Source: a virus
Virus record (IMG/VR): IMGVR_UViG_3300031249_000002
Span: 1 to 63,237 of that record
DNA length: 63,237 nt
Direction: 5' to 3' (one strand)
Below are positions 24,747 through 33,599 of the stretch, piece after piece. Within the stretch, counting starts at the first letter, position 1; each line of letters opens with the position of its first letter. The notes beneath the pieces are model-generated. The model had not been told where the DNA came from and searched no databases. It saw only the letters and a program-made list of their open reading frames with translations. The translations under genes and the position numbers were made by a program.

Positions 24747-25448
24747 ATGACCTGGATTCTTCGGAGCTCCGTCGCCCTGACCCTGGCCCTGGTCGGTTGC
24801 GGCGGCGGTGACGTGGCAAGCTTCGACGGCGGCGCAGGCGGGGCCGTGACGAGCTCAGGAGGGATGGCGGCGAGCAGCTCGGGCGGTTCCACGACGGCCG
24901 TAGGCGGCGAGGCAGGCGCGGCGGCTGGCGGTGCGTCGAGCACCGGCACCGGCGGAGCTGCACAACACGGCAGCGGCGGCACCGGCGGCGCGACGGCCAT
25001 CGGGGGAAGTCCGGGAGCCAGAGGCTCTGCTACCGGCGGCGTCGGCCCTTCCACCGGCGGGGCCGGCGGCGCTTCAGTCGGCGGCGACGCAGGCGACGCC
25101 GCGGCGGACGCGGGAGCGGAAACGGACGCGGGGGAAGTCGACGCCCGCGCATGCGAATGCACGAGCGGTGCTTGCTGCGACGGCTGTCACTTTTCGCCGC
25201 TCGGAACGCTCTGCGGGCGCGATGTATTAGTGGAGCGACGATGCTTCCGTGTCGTAGATCAGTCGCCGCCGTGTCAGTCGTTGCCCCAACATATAGAATC
25301 GTCTACGGCAAACATGTTTTGCACCGGACGCTCAAGCGAGTGCGAGCATGTTGGGCCATTGGCCAGCACAGTTAGCCAATGCCCGATCGGCTCGTACTGC
25401 GCCGACACTGAAGCTGGCATTTGGGCGCAGTGCTTGCCGTGCATGTAA
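24747..25448 (+). CDS. Cargo (moron) lipoprotein with Cys-rich domain
   Basis: 233 aa on the strand opposite to all neighbours. Signal peptide with lipobox LVGC (15-18), about 110 residues of Gly/Ala/Ser/Thr linker, then a 100-residue domain with 14 cysteines (ECTSGACCDGC ... CPIGSYCADT). Myxobacterial outer-surface lipoproteins are built this way, so host origin is likely. The 3' third is less G+C-rich than the linker. Expression in the lysogen could change the cell surface; that is inference. Confidence 0.8.
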   Translation: MTWILRSSVALTLALVGCGGGDVASFDGGAGGAVTSSGGMAASSSGGSTTAVGGEAGAAAGGASSTGTGGAAQHGSGGTGGATAIGGSPGARGSATGGVGPSTGGAGGASVGGDAGDAAADAGAETDAGEVDARACECTSGACCDGCHFSPLGTLCGRDVLVERRCFRVVDQSPPCQSLPQHIESSTANMFCTGRSSECEHVGPLASTVSQCPIGSYCADTEAGIWAQCLPCM

Positions 25449-25463
25449 ATCCACAAGTCCTCT

Positions 25464-26327
25464 TCATGCTCCCGCCCAGCCGGCGCCGCCCACACCGGTC
25501 TCGACCCACACCAACCGCACCACCCCCGGATTCAATCCGCCGGAGAGAGCGGGCAGTGTCGCAGCTGTCAGGATCGAACCGCCACCCGAGTTGTGCAAGG
25601 TGATCGCGCTCGAGCTGTAGTTCAGGAGCGTCAACCGGTTCCCCTCGTTGCCATCCGGGATGGTCCACGTGCGCGGAGCCGTTATCACGCCGCTTTTCGC
25701 AACGTAAATGGAGCCGTCGGTGATCGCGAAGGTATGATCGGCGTCCGGCGCGTACGCGACGCCTTCGCGCAACCGGCCACCCGCTAGAATGACTTCGTCC
25801 CGGAAGGTCGCGGGCGGCGTGATGTCGTGCGCGCCGGCAAGCTGCGTGATCCCGCCGGCCTGGATGATGATCCCGTCGATGCCGTTGCCGATTCCGACGA
25901 ATCCGCTACCGACGACGATCCCTCCCTTGTTGACCGTGACCTCGTCGGAAAAGTCGGTCAGACCGAGGAAGTTGTGGCCCCCGCCGATCGTGTTCCCGTC
26001 GTGCGAGACGAAGGCGAGCGCGTCGATCGTGAAGTCGGCGCTGATCGCATGCGACACATGCATGTCGCCGGTGATGTGCTGCGTCGCGTATTGGATGGCC
26101 GCGAGGTAGTCGGATGCGAGCGTTGAATCGGGTGCGCCGCTCGGCGTGATCGCCGCATTGACCAGAAGCGCTTGAAGGAACCCGATCCAGTCGTTGACGA
26201 GATTGGCTTCGAAAGGAGTGCCGGATCCGTCGCCCTCGACGAGGACGTTCTTCGCCTTGCCGTAGGGGTATCCAGCCGCGCCACTTGAAACCTGCGAGCC
26301 GTATGTGATGCGTAGATCGAGGGCCAT
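25464..26327 (-). CDS. Fibre/baseplate-associated protein
   Basis: 287 aa. It begins RITYGSQVSSGAAGYPYGKA, a pattern typical of baseplate-proximal fibre proteins, with a following helix (DWIGFLQALLVNAAITPSGA). The remainder is beta-repeat-like (GNTIGGGHNFLGLTDFSDEV). It sits between gp47 and gp48 homologues, so a short fibre or wedge decoration is likely. Confidence 0.6.
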   Translation of the reverse strand: MALDLRITYGSQVSSGAAGYPYGKAKNVLVEGDGSGTPFEANLVNDWIGFLQALLVNAAITPSGAPDSTLASDYLAAIQYATQHITGDMHVSHAISADFTIDALAFVSHDGNTIGGGHNFLGLTDFSDEVTVNKGGIVVGSGFVGIGNGIDGIIIQAGGITQLAGAHDITPPATFRDEVILAGGRLREGVAYAPDADHTFAITDGSIYVAKSGVITAPRTWTIPDGNEGNRLTLLNYSSSAITLHNSGGGSILTAATLPALSGGLNPGVVRLVWVETGVGGAGWAGA

Positions 26328-26333
26328 GATGCT

Positions 26334-27548
26334 TCACACGAAGGTTGCGCCGGCAGGATTAAGCTTCGCCTTCTCGCCGTCGCCGAGCGTGATCGCTGTC
26401 ACCGGCGATCCGGAAATCGAAAGCGAAACCGATGTGACCGTCATTCCGCTCGCGCTCGCGATCCCGTCCACGACCCCACCGAGCGCGGAGGTCGTGATCC
26501 GATCCTTGCGCGGAAGCACCGAGAGACCGACGATGAATGGCTCTAGCGAGCGCAGGTATTCGTCGAGTCCAGCGCTGATTTCCGTCTGCACCGGCGCCGT
26601 GTCGCTCCCGTCCTCGCTCGCGAGTCCCGTCACTACTACATCGACCGTCGTGCGGCTGATCGGGAGCACAATGGGAGCGGCGTTGACGGGTCTCCTCGTC
26701 GCTACTCCGGCGTCGTTGAGGTTGATGGCGTCGAGTACCGCTGTCTGTTGCGCGCCCGTCGGGATACCGTCCGCCGATCCGCTGCTCGCCTCGTCGGCCT
26801 CGATGTACGTGACGACTGTTCCCGGGTCTCCCGTGTACGGGTATGCGTTGACGATGCCGGGAACGGTCAGCGCCCAATCGCGATAGTCCGCGAACGCTCC
26901 ACCCTGGGGGCGTTGCTGGACGCGATTCGTGATGCGCGCGCGATACGAGGCGGGCGTCTCCGCGTCGGCGCCGGTGACCGTGGCTCCGGCTACCGTCGCG
27001 GTCGTGCCGAGGTTCGGCGGCCCGTTCACGACCTGCAGCGTTGCGCCTGCCGCCAGGTTCCCGATCGCGCCGGCGCCACCGTGGTCGTCCTGGTCGTACG
27101 TCGCCCGGACGGTGATCGCGAGGTTACCGGGCGCGCCCGAGATCACCGTCTCGGTGATCGCCTGGTAGATGACGTTCGTATCAGTGCAAAGGAATTGCTG
27201 CCCGGCTAGGAGCTTCCCACCATCCGCCTTGATCGGGATGGTGATGAGCAACTCGGCGCGTGTCGCGGGCTTCGGGTCGCCCACCCCGACGAGCCGTCCC
27301 CAGAGCACCAGCGGGACGACGGTCTTCCCGTTGATCGTCGTCGACTGCATTGAGGCATGCGCGACGAAGAGCTGCAGGAAGATCCAGCCGCCGTACTTGT
27401 AGAGAAGCACGACGACGCCCGCGAGCACCTTCGCGAGCACGTTCGTGAACGCCTTCGGGAGGAGCGGGATCGTCTGAGAGATCGACGCCTCGAGCTGGGC
27501 GATGATCGTGTCCGAGATTTCCTGCGTATTGAGGACCGAAAGGCTCAT
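26334..27548 (-). CDS. Baseplate J-like protein (Mu gp47)
   Basis: 404 aa. The order LLVNxx-like N-terminus, hydrophobic helix, GQQFLCTDTNVIYQAI, GAIGNLAAGATL and DAETPASYRARITNRVQQRP is diagnostic of the gp47/J baseplate wedge family, which surrounds the hub. Overlaps the gp46-like gene by four bases in the standard Mu order. Confidence 0.87.
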   Translation of the reverse strand: MSLSVLNTQEISDTIIAQLEASISQTIPLLPKAFTNVLAKVLAGVVVLLYKYGGWIFLQLFVAHASMQSTTINGKTVVPLVLWGRLVGVGDPKPATRAELLITIPIKADGGKLLAGQQFLCTDTNVIYQAITETVISGAPGNLAITVRATYDQDDHGGAGAIGNLAAGATLQVVNGPPNLGTTATVAGATVTGADAETPASYRARITNRVQQRPQGGAFADYRDWALTVPGIVNAYPYTGDPGTVVTYIEADEASSGSADGIPTGAQQTAVLDAINLNDAGVATRRPVNAAPIVLPISRTTVDVVVTGLASEDGSDTAPVQTEISAGLDEYLRSLEPFIVGLSVLPRKDRITTSALGGVVDGIASASGMTVTSVSLSISGSPVTAITLGDGEKAKLNPAGATFV

Positions 27549-27970
27549 GTGCGCGGTTGCTGGAACAGAAAGCGGAAGGTGTCGTCGTCGATCTCGATGC
27601 TGATCGCGAGGCCCAGGCGATTGACGTTCGGAATGCTCGCTTGCGCGGTGACCGAGTCAGCGAGGCCCTCGAGCATCCACGCGAGATCGCGGTTTGCCGC
27701 GTCCTCGATGCGTCCAAGATTCGACGGAGTGAGCGGGAGCGACCGGAGTAGAAATTGCGTTTCGCTGCGGTAGCGCTTCGAGAGATCGGGCTCCGAAACG
27801 TTTGCCCACCATTGCTTGGAGTCGTCGCCCTGAATTCCGGAGTCGTCTTCGTTGCCGCCGAACAGGCTCAGGTAGACGGCCGCCTCGAGCCCGTCGGACA
27901 TCACGGCTTGACCAGCGACGTAGTCGATCGCGCCGCCGTCTTCCGTGTTGTAGAACCGGACGTCGGTCAT
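27545..27970 (-). CDS. Mu gp46-like baseplate protein
   Basis: 141 aa. SDGLEAAVYLSLFGGNEDD and QWWANV plus the C-terminal IEIDDDTFRFLF match the small GP46 baseplate family (T4 gp25-like lysozyme fold without the active site). Position directly before J supports the call. Confidence 0.8.
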   Translation of the reverse strand: MTDVRFYNTEDGGAIDYVAGQAVMSDGLEAAVYLSLFGGNEDDSGIQGDDSKQWWANVSEPDLSKRYRSETQFLLRSLPLTPSNLGRIEDAANRDLAWMLEGLADSVTAQASIPNVNRLGLAISIEIDDDTFRFLFQQPRT

Positions 27971-27973
27971 CTA

Positions 27974-28420
27974 TCAGGCCCACTGCTGCGCGGTGTTCGG
28001 CGGTGCAACGAGCGTCGCGATTCCGGTCCGGAGCCACGTGTCGATCGCATTCGAGATCTGCAGTGCGGCGTCGGAATGCGTGGCCGGCTTCGGGCCCGAG
28101 AAGAGCGCCGCGAGTCCTATCGGGCTCGGAGGCGGCGTCGCCGCGAAACCGGCGGCAGCCATGCCCGTGCCCACGGTCACGGCGAATGAGGAGAACGCGC
28201 TTTCCATCGCGGGCGCGGCGTTCGGCGCTGCGAAGGCGCTCGCAAGCGCCGTCTGAAGGGCGGACTGCGCCGCCGGAATGGTTGTGGATGGCGGGACGAT
28301 CGCGCCGGCGTACGAGCCCATCGCAGAGGCCCACGACTGCGCGCAGCCCGCTGCGTTCGGCGGCGGATCTGCGAAGCAGGATTCGAGCGCGCTCTTCAAC
28401 GTCGCGGCGACGAGCGGCAT
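27974..28420 (-). CDS. Hypothetical protein of the baseplate cluster
   Basis: 148 aa, Ala/Pro/Ser-rich, no recognised domain (MPLVAATLKSALESCFADPP). It lies between the spike and gp46-like genes in an otherwise canonical series, so it is probably a baseplate assembly factor. Overlaps the spike stop as TAATG. Confidence 0.5.
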   Translation of the reverse strand: MPLVAATLKSALESCFADPPPNAAGCAQSWASAMGSYAGAIVPPSTTIPAAQSALQTALASAFAAPNAAPAMESAFSSFAVTVGTGMAAAGFAATPPPSPIGLAALFSGPKPATHSDAALQISNAIDTWLRTGIATLVAPPNTAQQWA

Positions 28421-28956
28421 TAGGTGCCCGGCTGCGGCGACCCGGACGGGCCCGTGCCCGTGGGGTGGAGATGGGTCGAGAGCTTCACGGCCGTCGCGGG
28501 CGTCGCGGCTTTCGCGGTGATCTCGCCCGGCGCAGTCAGATTCCCCTGCTTGTCGATCTTCACGCCGTTCAGGTTCCAGCTGCCATCCGACGGATCGAGC
28601 GTCGCCGAGCCTCCGTTCACGAGGCCGCGGATCGCAATCGTTCCATCGCCTTTCAGCCAGAGATCCGAGACGATTGTCCCGTCAGCATTCTTCCGCGCGT
28701 AGAGCCTCCGCTCGCCCGCGGCTGACGTGCCGGTGTTCTTCCCATCGCACGTCGCAACCGCAAGCTGCGTCCCTTGGCCCGGCCCCTCGACGAGCGCCAC
28801 GAAGTCGCCCGGGAGCGGGAGCGAGTCGTCGCCCGACGGCTGCAGGAGCTCTGCGGTGATGGGCCCCGCACCGGCATCGCACCGCACCTCGACGATCGGG
28901 TTTCCGTCGTCGCCGGTCACGCGCTCGGTCGAGATGACGGTCGCAATCTGACCCAT
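28420..28956 (-). CDS. Central tail spike (Mu gp45-like)
   Basis: 178 aa. An OB-like start (about 1-75) is followed by beta repeats (ARKNADGTIVSDLWLKGDG ... GSATLDPSDGSWNLNGVK). A C-terminal HLHPTGTGPSG holds the His-x-His motif that binds iron at the spike tip. It pierces the outer membrane during injection. Order and size agree with Mu gp45. Confidence 0.75.
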   Translation of the reverse strand: MGQIATVISTERVTGDDGNPIVEVRCDAGAGPITAELLQPSGDDSLPLPGDFVALVEGPGQGTQLAVATCDGKNTGTSAAGERRLYARKNADGTIVSDLWLKGDGTIAIRGLVNGGSATLDPSDGSWNLNGVKIDKQGNLTAPGEITAKAATPATAVKLSTHLHPTGTGPSGSPQPGT

Positions 28957-28960
28957 GCGT

Positions 28961-30103
28961 TCAATCCCAGGGGAGCGATTCGGGCATAGCGCCGCTGAAC
29001 GCTCCGGGCATCACGACATTGAGCGACGCCGTGAACACGTCCTTGTCCTGATGGAGCGTGACGTCGCGAATCAGGAATTCGTAGTCATCGAAGATCCAGG
29101 CATGCGGCGCCTTCACCAGGATCGTGGTGTTCGGTGTCCAGAGATCCCCGCTCGGGCCGCGCCATGTCGGGAGTCCGTCGATCGTCCATGACGCGCAACT
29201 CCCGAGCATCCGCCCCATCTTCGCCCAGCATGCGGCGGGAGCGTCCGCGGGTGTCTGCAGGCTGTCGAGCTTGAAGCAATGCGGGCGCCGGATCTGCGTG
29301 CCGCGCGTGAAGGGGTTGAACTCCGAGTGGTGCATCCCCTTCTTTCGGAGACGCTCCGGAACGAACGCGGTGATCTCGGAAAAGTACTCTTGCGGGCGGA
29401 AGTTTGCTTTTACGGATACGAGCGGCTGCTCGCCTTCGGCGAGTCGCGCTACCGGATCGCCGAGCGTCGCATCCGAATCCCGAAAGACGAGGTTACCGAC
29501 CTCGTCGTCGGACATCACGAGCCCGATCTGCTGCGCAAGCTTGACCAGGAATTCGTGCGCCTGGTCACCCGGCTCCAGAGCGCATCGAGCGAACTTGTTG
29601 CCGCGTTTGCCGCGTCCGCCGCGTGGGCCGCGATGAATCTTCGCCTTCGTGAACGCGTGCGCCGATTCGTCGACAGAAACGGTCGCGTCGTACTTCGCGG
29701 TGATCCCGAAGTAGTTGCAGATCGTCTGTGCGATCTGCTGCAGCGTCATGCCCGAGAACTCGAGCGGAAACGCCACGCCGGGCGGACAGCAATCGCCCAG
29801 GACTGCCGGGAGCGAGTAACAGCTCACCGCGACGGAAGCGGACTCTGGATCGACCGACGGCTCCGGTGTGAGCATCTCGCCGGTAAACCGGACCTTGTCG
29901 TCGATCAGCCCGTTCACGCTCGAGTACGAGAACGGGCGGAAGCGCTTGCGGAACTCCTTGCGGTCGGGCTCGAACGGCGCGGTGAACGAGAGCGTCGAAA
30001 ACGTGTCGATCGACTTCGTGAACTCGATCGTATCGAAGTGTTCGAACTTCTCGCCCGAGATGACGAGCCCGGTTTTCGGCGTGGCTTCCGCGGAAGGCAT
30101 CAC
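28961..30103 (-). CDS. Baseplate hub (Mu gpP/gp44-like)
   Basis: 380 aa. N-terminal GLVISGEKFEHFDTIEFTKS and FRPFSYSSVNGLIDDKVRFTG are the hub opening, and MTLQQIAQTICNYFGI is the familiar hub helix. The C-terminal part includes a strand-rich domain that contacts the spike. Encoded between gpN-like and spike genes, as in Mu. Confidence 0.78.
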   Translation of the reverse strand: MMPSAEATPKTGLVISGEKFEHFDTIEFTKSIDTFSTLSFTAPFEPDRKEFRKRFRPFSYSSVNGLIDDKVRFTGEMLTPEPSVDPESASVAVSCYSLPAVLGDCCPPGVAFPLEFSGMTLQQIAQTICNYFGITAKYDATVSVDESAHAFTKAKIHRGPRGGRGKRGNKFARCALEPGDQAHEFLVKLAQQIGLVMSDDEVGNLVFRDSDATLGDPVARLAEGEQPLVSVKANFRPQEYFSEITAFVPERLRKKGMHHSEFNPFTRGTQIRRPHCFKLDSLQTPADAPAACWAKMGRMLGSCASWTIDGLPTWRGPSGDLWTPNTTILVKAPHAWIFDDYEFLIRDVTLHQDKDVFTASLNVVMPGAFSGAMPESLPWD

Positions 30104-31458
30104 GCCGCCGGGTAGTAGACGATTCGGCGGCCCGGTTGCAGCTCGAGGATCTCGTCGCCGCTCAGGTCGTTCGAATTGATCAGGAGGTCGAGACGGTCGT
30201 CGACCGAGCCGTACAGCTCCGCCGCGAGATCGATGATGGTGCGCGGCCGCCCGAGCACGATCGCGCGCTCGGGAACGAGCTGAAACGAGATCTGGACGAG
30301 GAAGCCGGTCGTCAGCGCGACGGCGTTCTGAAGCGCCTGATACGACTCGCCGGTGTCGACCTGGTACGCGCCCCGCTTCGGGATCTGAGTGAGCGCCGAG
30401 AACCCATCATCACGCCATGCGACCGCGGCGTCGAATTGCGCCTGTACGGCGTCCGCTGCGTTGATCGCCTCCGGCTTCGTCGCGAACGTGTGGTTCGTGA
30501 CGGAGAGCACCGATCCCGTGACGGCGTTCTTCACGACCAGGTCGGATGCGTGGAAGTCGTTCGCGATGCGATCGGTTCGAAGCGCGAGCGCGAGCCCGCT
30601 CGTCAACGCGAAGCCGGGCTTCCCCGCTGGCGAACCGAAGATCCGATTCGCGAGGTCCTCATATCCGGCGAGCCGATCCTCGATCGCCGCGGCCGCGATG
30701 GCCGGCGCCTTGATGAGGTTCGAGATCTGTTGCGCGAGTTCGAGCGGCGCACCGATGAAGGTATCGAGCCCCTCGTTGATCAGGCTAGTGATGTCGCGGA
30801 ACTCTTGATTCTGAGCCTCCGTCGCGTCGGACACGTCGGTGAGCGCCGCGTTGATGTCGCGGAGGAACTTCCGGATCGTGCTCTTCAGGTTCGCCTTTTG
30901 GAGCGTGGTGACGAGGCTCGTCGAGTCCGAGAAGTTCTGCGCGGCCGTGACGTCGAAGCCGGCGAGCGCCGCGGTGATCTCGTCCCCTGGGCTGCCCGAC
31001 GATGACGGGTAGACGGTCCGGAGCGTGGTGAAGAACGTCACCTCGACGATGGTCTGATTCGCCTCCGCGACGAGGTCCTCTCGCCGCGTGATGTCCCCGA
31101 AGGAAACGACGTCGATCGGTCCATACACGGGGTGTTCGAGCTTGCCGATCCCCTCCTCGAGGAGCGCGGCCTCGAACGCCGTCGCGACCAAGTCGTGCTG
31201 CGGGCCCGAGAAGAAACAGCGCAACGGATAGCGTCGCGGCCCCTTGCCGTTCGTCTGGACGTAGCCGCCATCAACGCCGGGAAATTCGAAGACGGCGCCG
31301 CGCTTCGTGGTCTGCCGGCTCGTGTCCTCGAAGTCGAACTTGATGCGCGTCCCGCTCGGGGAGGTGAACGCGGCTTCCCGTACTCGGTCCTTCCAGCTCG
31401 AGCCCTGACGGAAGAGCCCGACCACGCCGTTGATGCCCGCGGGGATGACGGAAGCCAT
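30100..31458 (-). CDS. Mu gpN-like tail/DNA circularisation protein
   Basis: 452 aa. The N-terminal domain (about 20-150; SSWKDRVREAAFTSPSGTRI, DVVSFGDITRREDLV) matches the gpN DNA-circulation domain. A long helical middle follows, and the C-terminal 55 residues (VLGRPRTIIDLAAELYG ... LQPGRRIVYYPA) resemble a LysM-like tail domain. It joins tape measure and hub. Confidence 0.75.
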   Translation of the reverse strand: MASVIPAGINGVVGLFRQGSSWKDRVREAAFTSPSGTRIKFDFEDTSRQTTKRGAVFEFPGVDGGYVQTNGKGPRRYPLRCFFSGPQHDLVATAFEAALLEEGIGKLEHPVYGPIDVVSFGDITRREDLVAEANQTIVEVTFFTTLRTVYPSSSGSPGDEITAALAGFDVTAAQNFSDSTSLVTTLQKANLKSTIRKFLRDINAALTDVSDATEAQNQEFRDITSLINEGLDTFIGAPLELAQQISNLIKAPAIAAAAIEDRLAGYEDLANRIFGSPAGKPGFALTSGLALALRTDRIANDFHASDLVVKNAVTGSVLSVTNHTFATKPEAINAADAVQAQFDAAVAWRDDGFSALTQIPKRGAYQVDTGESYQALQNAVALTTGFLVQISFQLVPERAIVLGRPRTIIDLAAELYGSVDDRLDLLINSNDLSGDEILELQPGRRIVYYPAA

Positions 31459-31459
31459 A

Positions 31460-33595
31460 TCAGGCGAACGCTCCGGACGGTCGCAGGTTCAGGCGGACGT
31501 TCCCGCGCGGGCGCCGCGGCACCTCTACGCGCCCGCCCGTCCTGTCGTTGATGTTCACGTCCACCGATTCGCGCGTGTTGAAGTAGGCGTGCTGCTCGCC
31601 GACGGGCGGCGAAACGCTCGGCGGCACGACCTGCGGCGGAGGCGGACCCGCCGCCGGAGCTTCACCAGGCGCCGGCGGCTCCGCGCCCGGGCCGCCGCCG
31701 CCGAGTACGTCGTGGCCGAGATGCCGCAGCGTATCGACCAGGCCGCTGATCTTTTCGACGGCCCAGCCGAGCGTGTGCTTGAAGCCGTCCGAGATCTCCT
31801 TCCAGAGATCCGAGAAGAACGCGCCGATCGGCGCCCAAATCTCTTTCACCTTGTTCACGACCGCGAGCGCGATCGGGGCGAGCGCCGCCATTTCGGTGAG
31901 GAACACGGATTTGATGCCGTGCCAGACGCCGGCGAAGAATTCCTTGATCGGCTCCCACTTGCTGACGAGCCACGTCGCGAGAGCCGCGAGCCCGTGGAAC
32001 GCAAGGCGACCTGCTTCGAGCACGCCGGGGAAGAGCGCCGCGAAGAGACCGACCGCAACCTCCAGCGCCGCGCGCATGAAGTTCTTGACCGGCTCCCAAA
32101 CGGCTTGGACGAGCCCGACGAGCGTCGTCGCGGCCGCGATGGCGATCTCTTTCACGCCCTTCCACACCCGGGCGAAGAACGCGGAGATCTCCGGCCAGAA
32201 CGTGACGAGGAGCGAAATCGCCGCCGTGATTGCGACGATCCAGAGCGTCGCCGGGTTTGCTTTCGTTACCGCGTTGAGGATGGCCGTTGCGGCTGCGGCG
32301 ACCTTCACGGCTGCCGCGTACGCGAGCCATACGGCCGCGAACTTCCCCGCGCGATCGAGCCAGCCCATGATCTTCGGCAGGTTGTCGGCGATCTTCTGGA
32401 TGAAGTCCTGCACGCCCTGGACGATGAGATCTTGGTTGGCCTGCACCCAGGCGTTGACCTTGTCGATCACGCCGCGGAGCGGACCGCTCTGCAGATTGAA
32501 CAGCTTCGTCTCGAGCACCTCGATCGTCGACATCAGCAGCTTCCAAGAACCCTGCGTCGTGTCGAGTCGGATCTTCGCGACCTTCTCGGCGTAGTCGCCG
32601 GTGTTCTTGATTCCCTCGACGAGCTTCTGGAAGTCGCCGCTCTTCGCCATGTCCGAGAGCGCGATCGCTGCCTTATCGCCACGGAGCCCGACGAGCTCGG
32701 CAAAGAACGCCATGCGATTCATGTTGCCGCCGGCCTTGTCGCCAGCTTTCACGAACTGGCCGAGGATATCGACGAACGGAAGCGCATTCCCCTTCGCATC
32801 CTTGAACTTGATCCCCATTGCGGCCATCTGCGTGGCCGCTTCCTTCGAAGGCTTCGTGATCTTCGCGAGCATCGTCGCGACCGCGGTGCCGGCCGTGCTC
32901 GCGTCGATACCCATCTTCTGCATGAGGCCGACCGCCGCAGCAGTATCCTCGATGCCCACTCCGAGCGTCTTCGCGGTCGGTGCCGCGTTCGCGAGCGCTT
33001 GCCCGAGGTCCGTGATCGTTGCACCCGTCTTCTCGGCGGTGAAGGCGAGGATGTTCGCAACGCGGCCGGCCTCCTTGGCCTCGAGCCCGAAGCCGCGGAT
33101 CGTGCTACCGACGACCTGCGACACCTCCGCCATGCCCTGGCCGGATGCGGCGATGGCGTTCAGCACACCGGGGATACCCGCGAGGATTTCCTCCGAGTCG
33201 AAGCCCTTGCGGGCCATCTGCTCCATGGCCTCGGCGACCTGACTCGAGCTGAACTGCGTGACGACGCCGAGCCGCAGCGCCTCTTTCTCGAGGTCCGCAA
33301 TCTGCGCGCGGTTCTTCCCCATGACCGCGCCGACGTTCGTGATCGACTGCTCGAAGTCGGCGCCCGTGTGGATGACGTGGCCTAGGCCAGCGGCAACCGC
33401 GGCCCCGGCGGCAACCGCAGCCGCGCCGATCTTCATTAGACCGCCGGCGACCTTATCGACGCCGCTGTTCAGCTCGTCGACCGTCTTGGTGACGCCTTTG
33501 AACATCTTCTGCGTGCGCGACTGGATCCCAGCCGTGACACGCGAGAAGTTGTCCACCGCCTTGAAGACGGCCTCGACGCTGAACCGGCCTGCCAT
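31460..33595 (-). CDS. Tape measure protein
   Basis: 711 aa, long helical protein. The N-terminus has FEQSITNVGAVMGKNRAQI and LEKEALRLGVVTQFSSSQVA, the phage tape-measure core. Several transmembrane-like stretches lie at about 400-500 (AAVWLAYAAAVKVAAAAT; LWIVAITAAISLLVTFWP). A Pro/Gly-rich C-terminus follows. It sets tail length and probably enters the membrane on injection. A small gene at 47133-47333 repeats its first 20 residues. Confidence 0.88.
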   Translation of the reverse strand: MAGRFSVEAVFKAVDNFSRVTAGIQSRTQKMFKGVTKTVDELNSGVDKVAGGLMKIGAAAVAAGAAVAAGLGHVIHTGADFEQSITNVGAVMGKNRAQIADLEKEALRLGVVTQFSSSQVAEAMEQMARKGFDSEEILAGIPGVLNAIAASGQGMAEVSQVVGSTIRGFGLEAKEAGRVANILAFTAEKTGATITDLGQALANAAPTAKTLGVGIEDTAAAVGLMQKMGIDASTAGTAVATMLAKITKPSKEAATQMAAMGIKFKDAKGNALPFVDILGQFVKAGDKAGGNMNRMAFFAELVGLRGDKAAIALSDMAKSGDFQKLVEGIKNTGDYAEKVAKIRLDTTQGSWKLLMSTIEVLETKLFNLQSGPLRGVIDKVNAWVQANQDLIVQGVQDFIQKIADNLPKIMGWLDRAGKFAAVWLAYAAAVKVAAAATAILNAVTKANPATLWIVAITAAISLLVTFWPEISAFFARVWKGVKEIAIAAATTLVGLVQAVWEPVKNFMRAALEVAVGLFAALFPGVLEAGRLAFHGLAALATWLVSKWEPIKEFFAGVWHGIKSVFLTEMAALAPIALAVVNKVKEIWAPIGAFFSDLWKEISDGFKHTLGWAVEKISGLVDTLRHLGHDVLGGGGPGAEPPAPGEAPAAGPPPPQVVPPSVSPPVGEQHAYFNTRESVDVNINDRTGGRVEVPRRPRGNVRLNLRPSGAFA

Positions 33596-33599
33596 TGCT

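Noticed and set aside
31430-33385. 651-codon plus-strand open frame.
   Set aside because: It is antisense to the tape measure gene, and Arg/Asp/Glu-rich as expected for a shadow frame in high-GC DNA.
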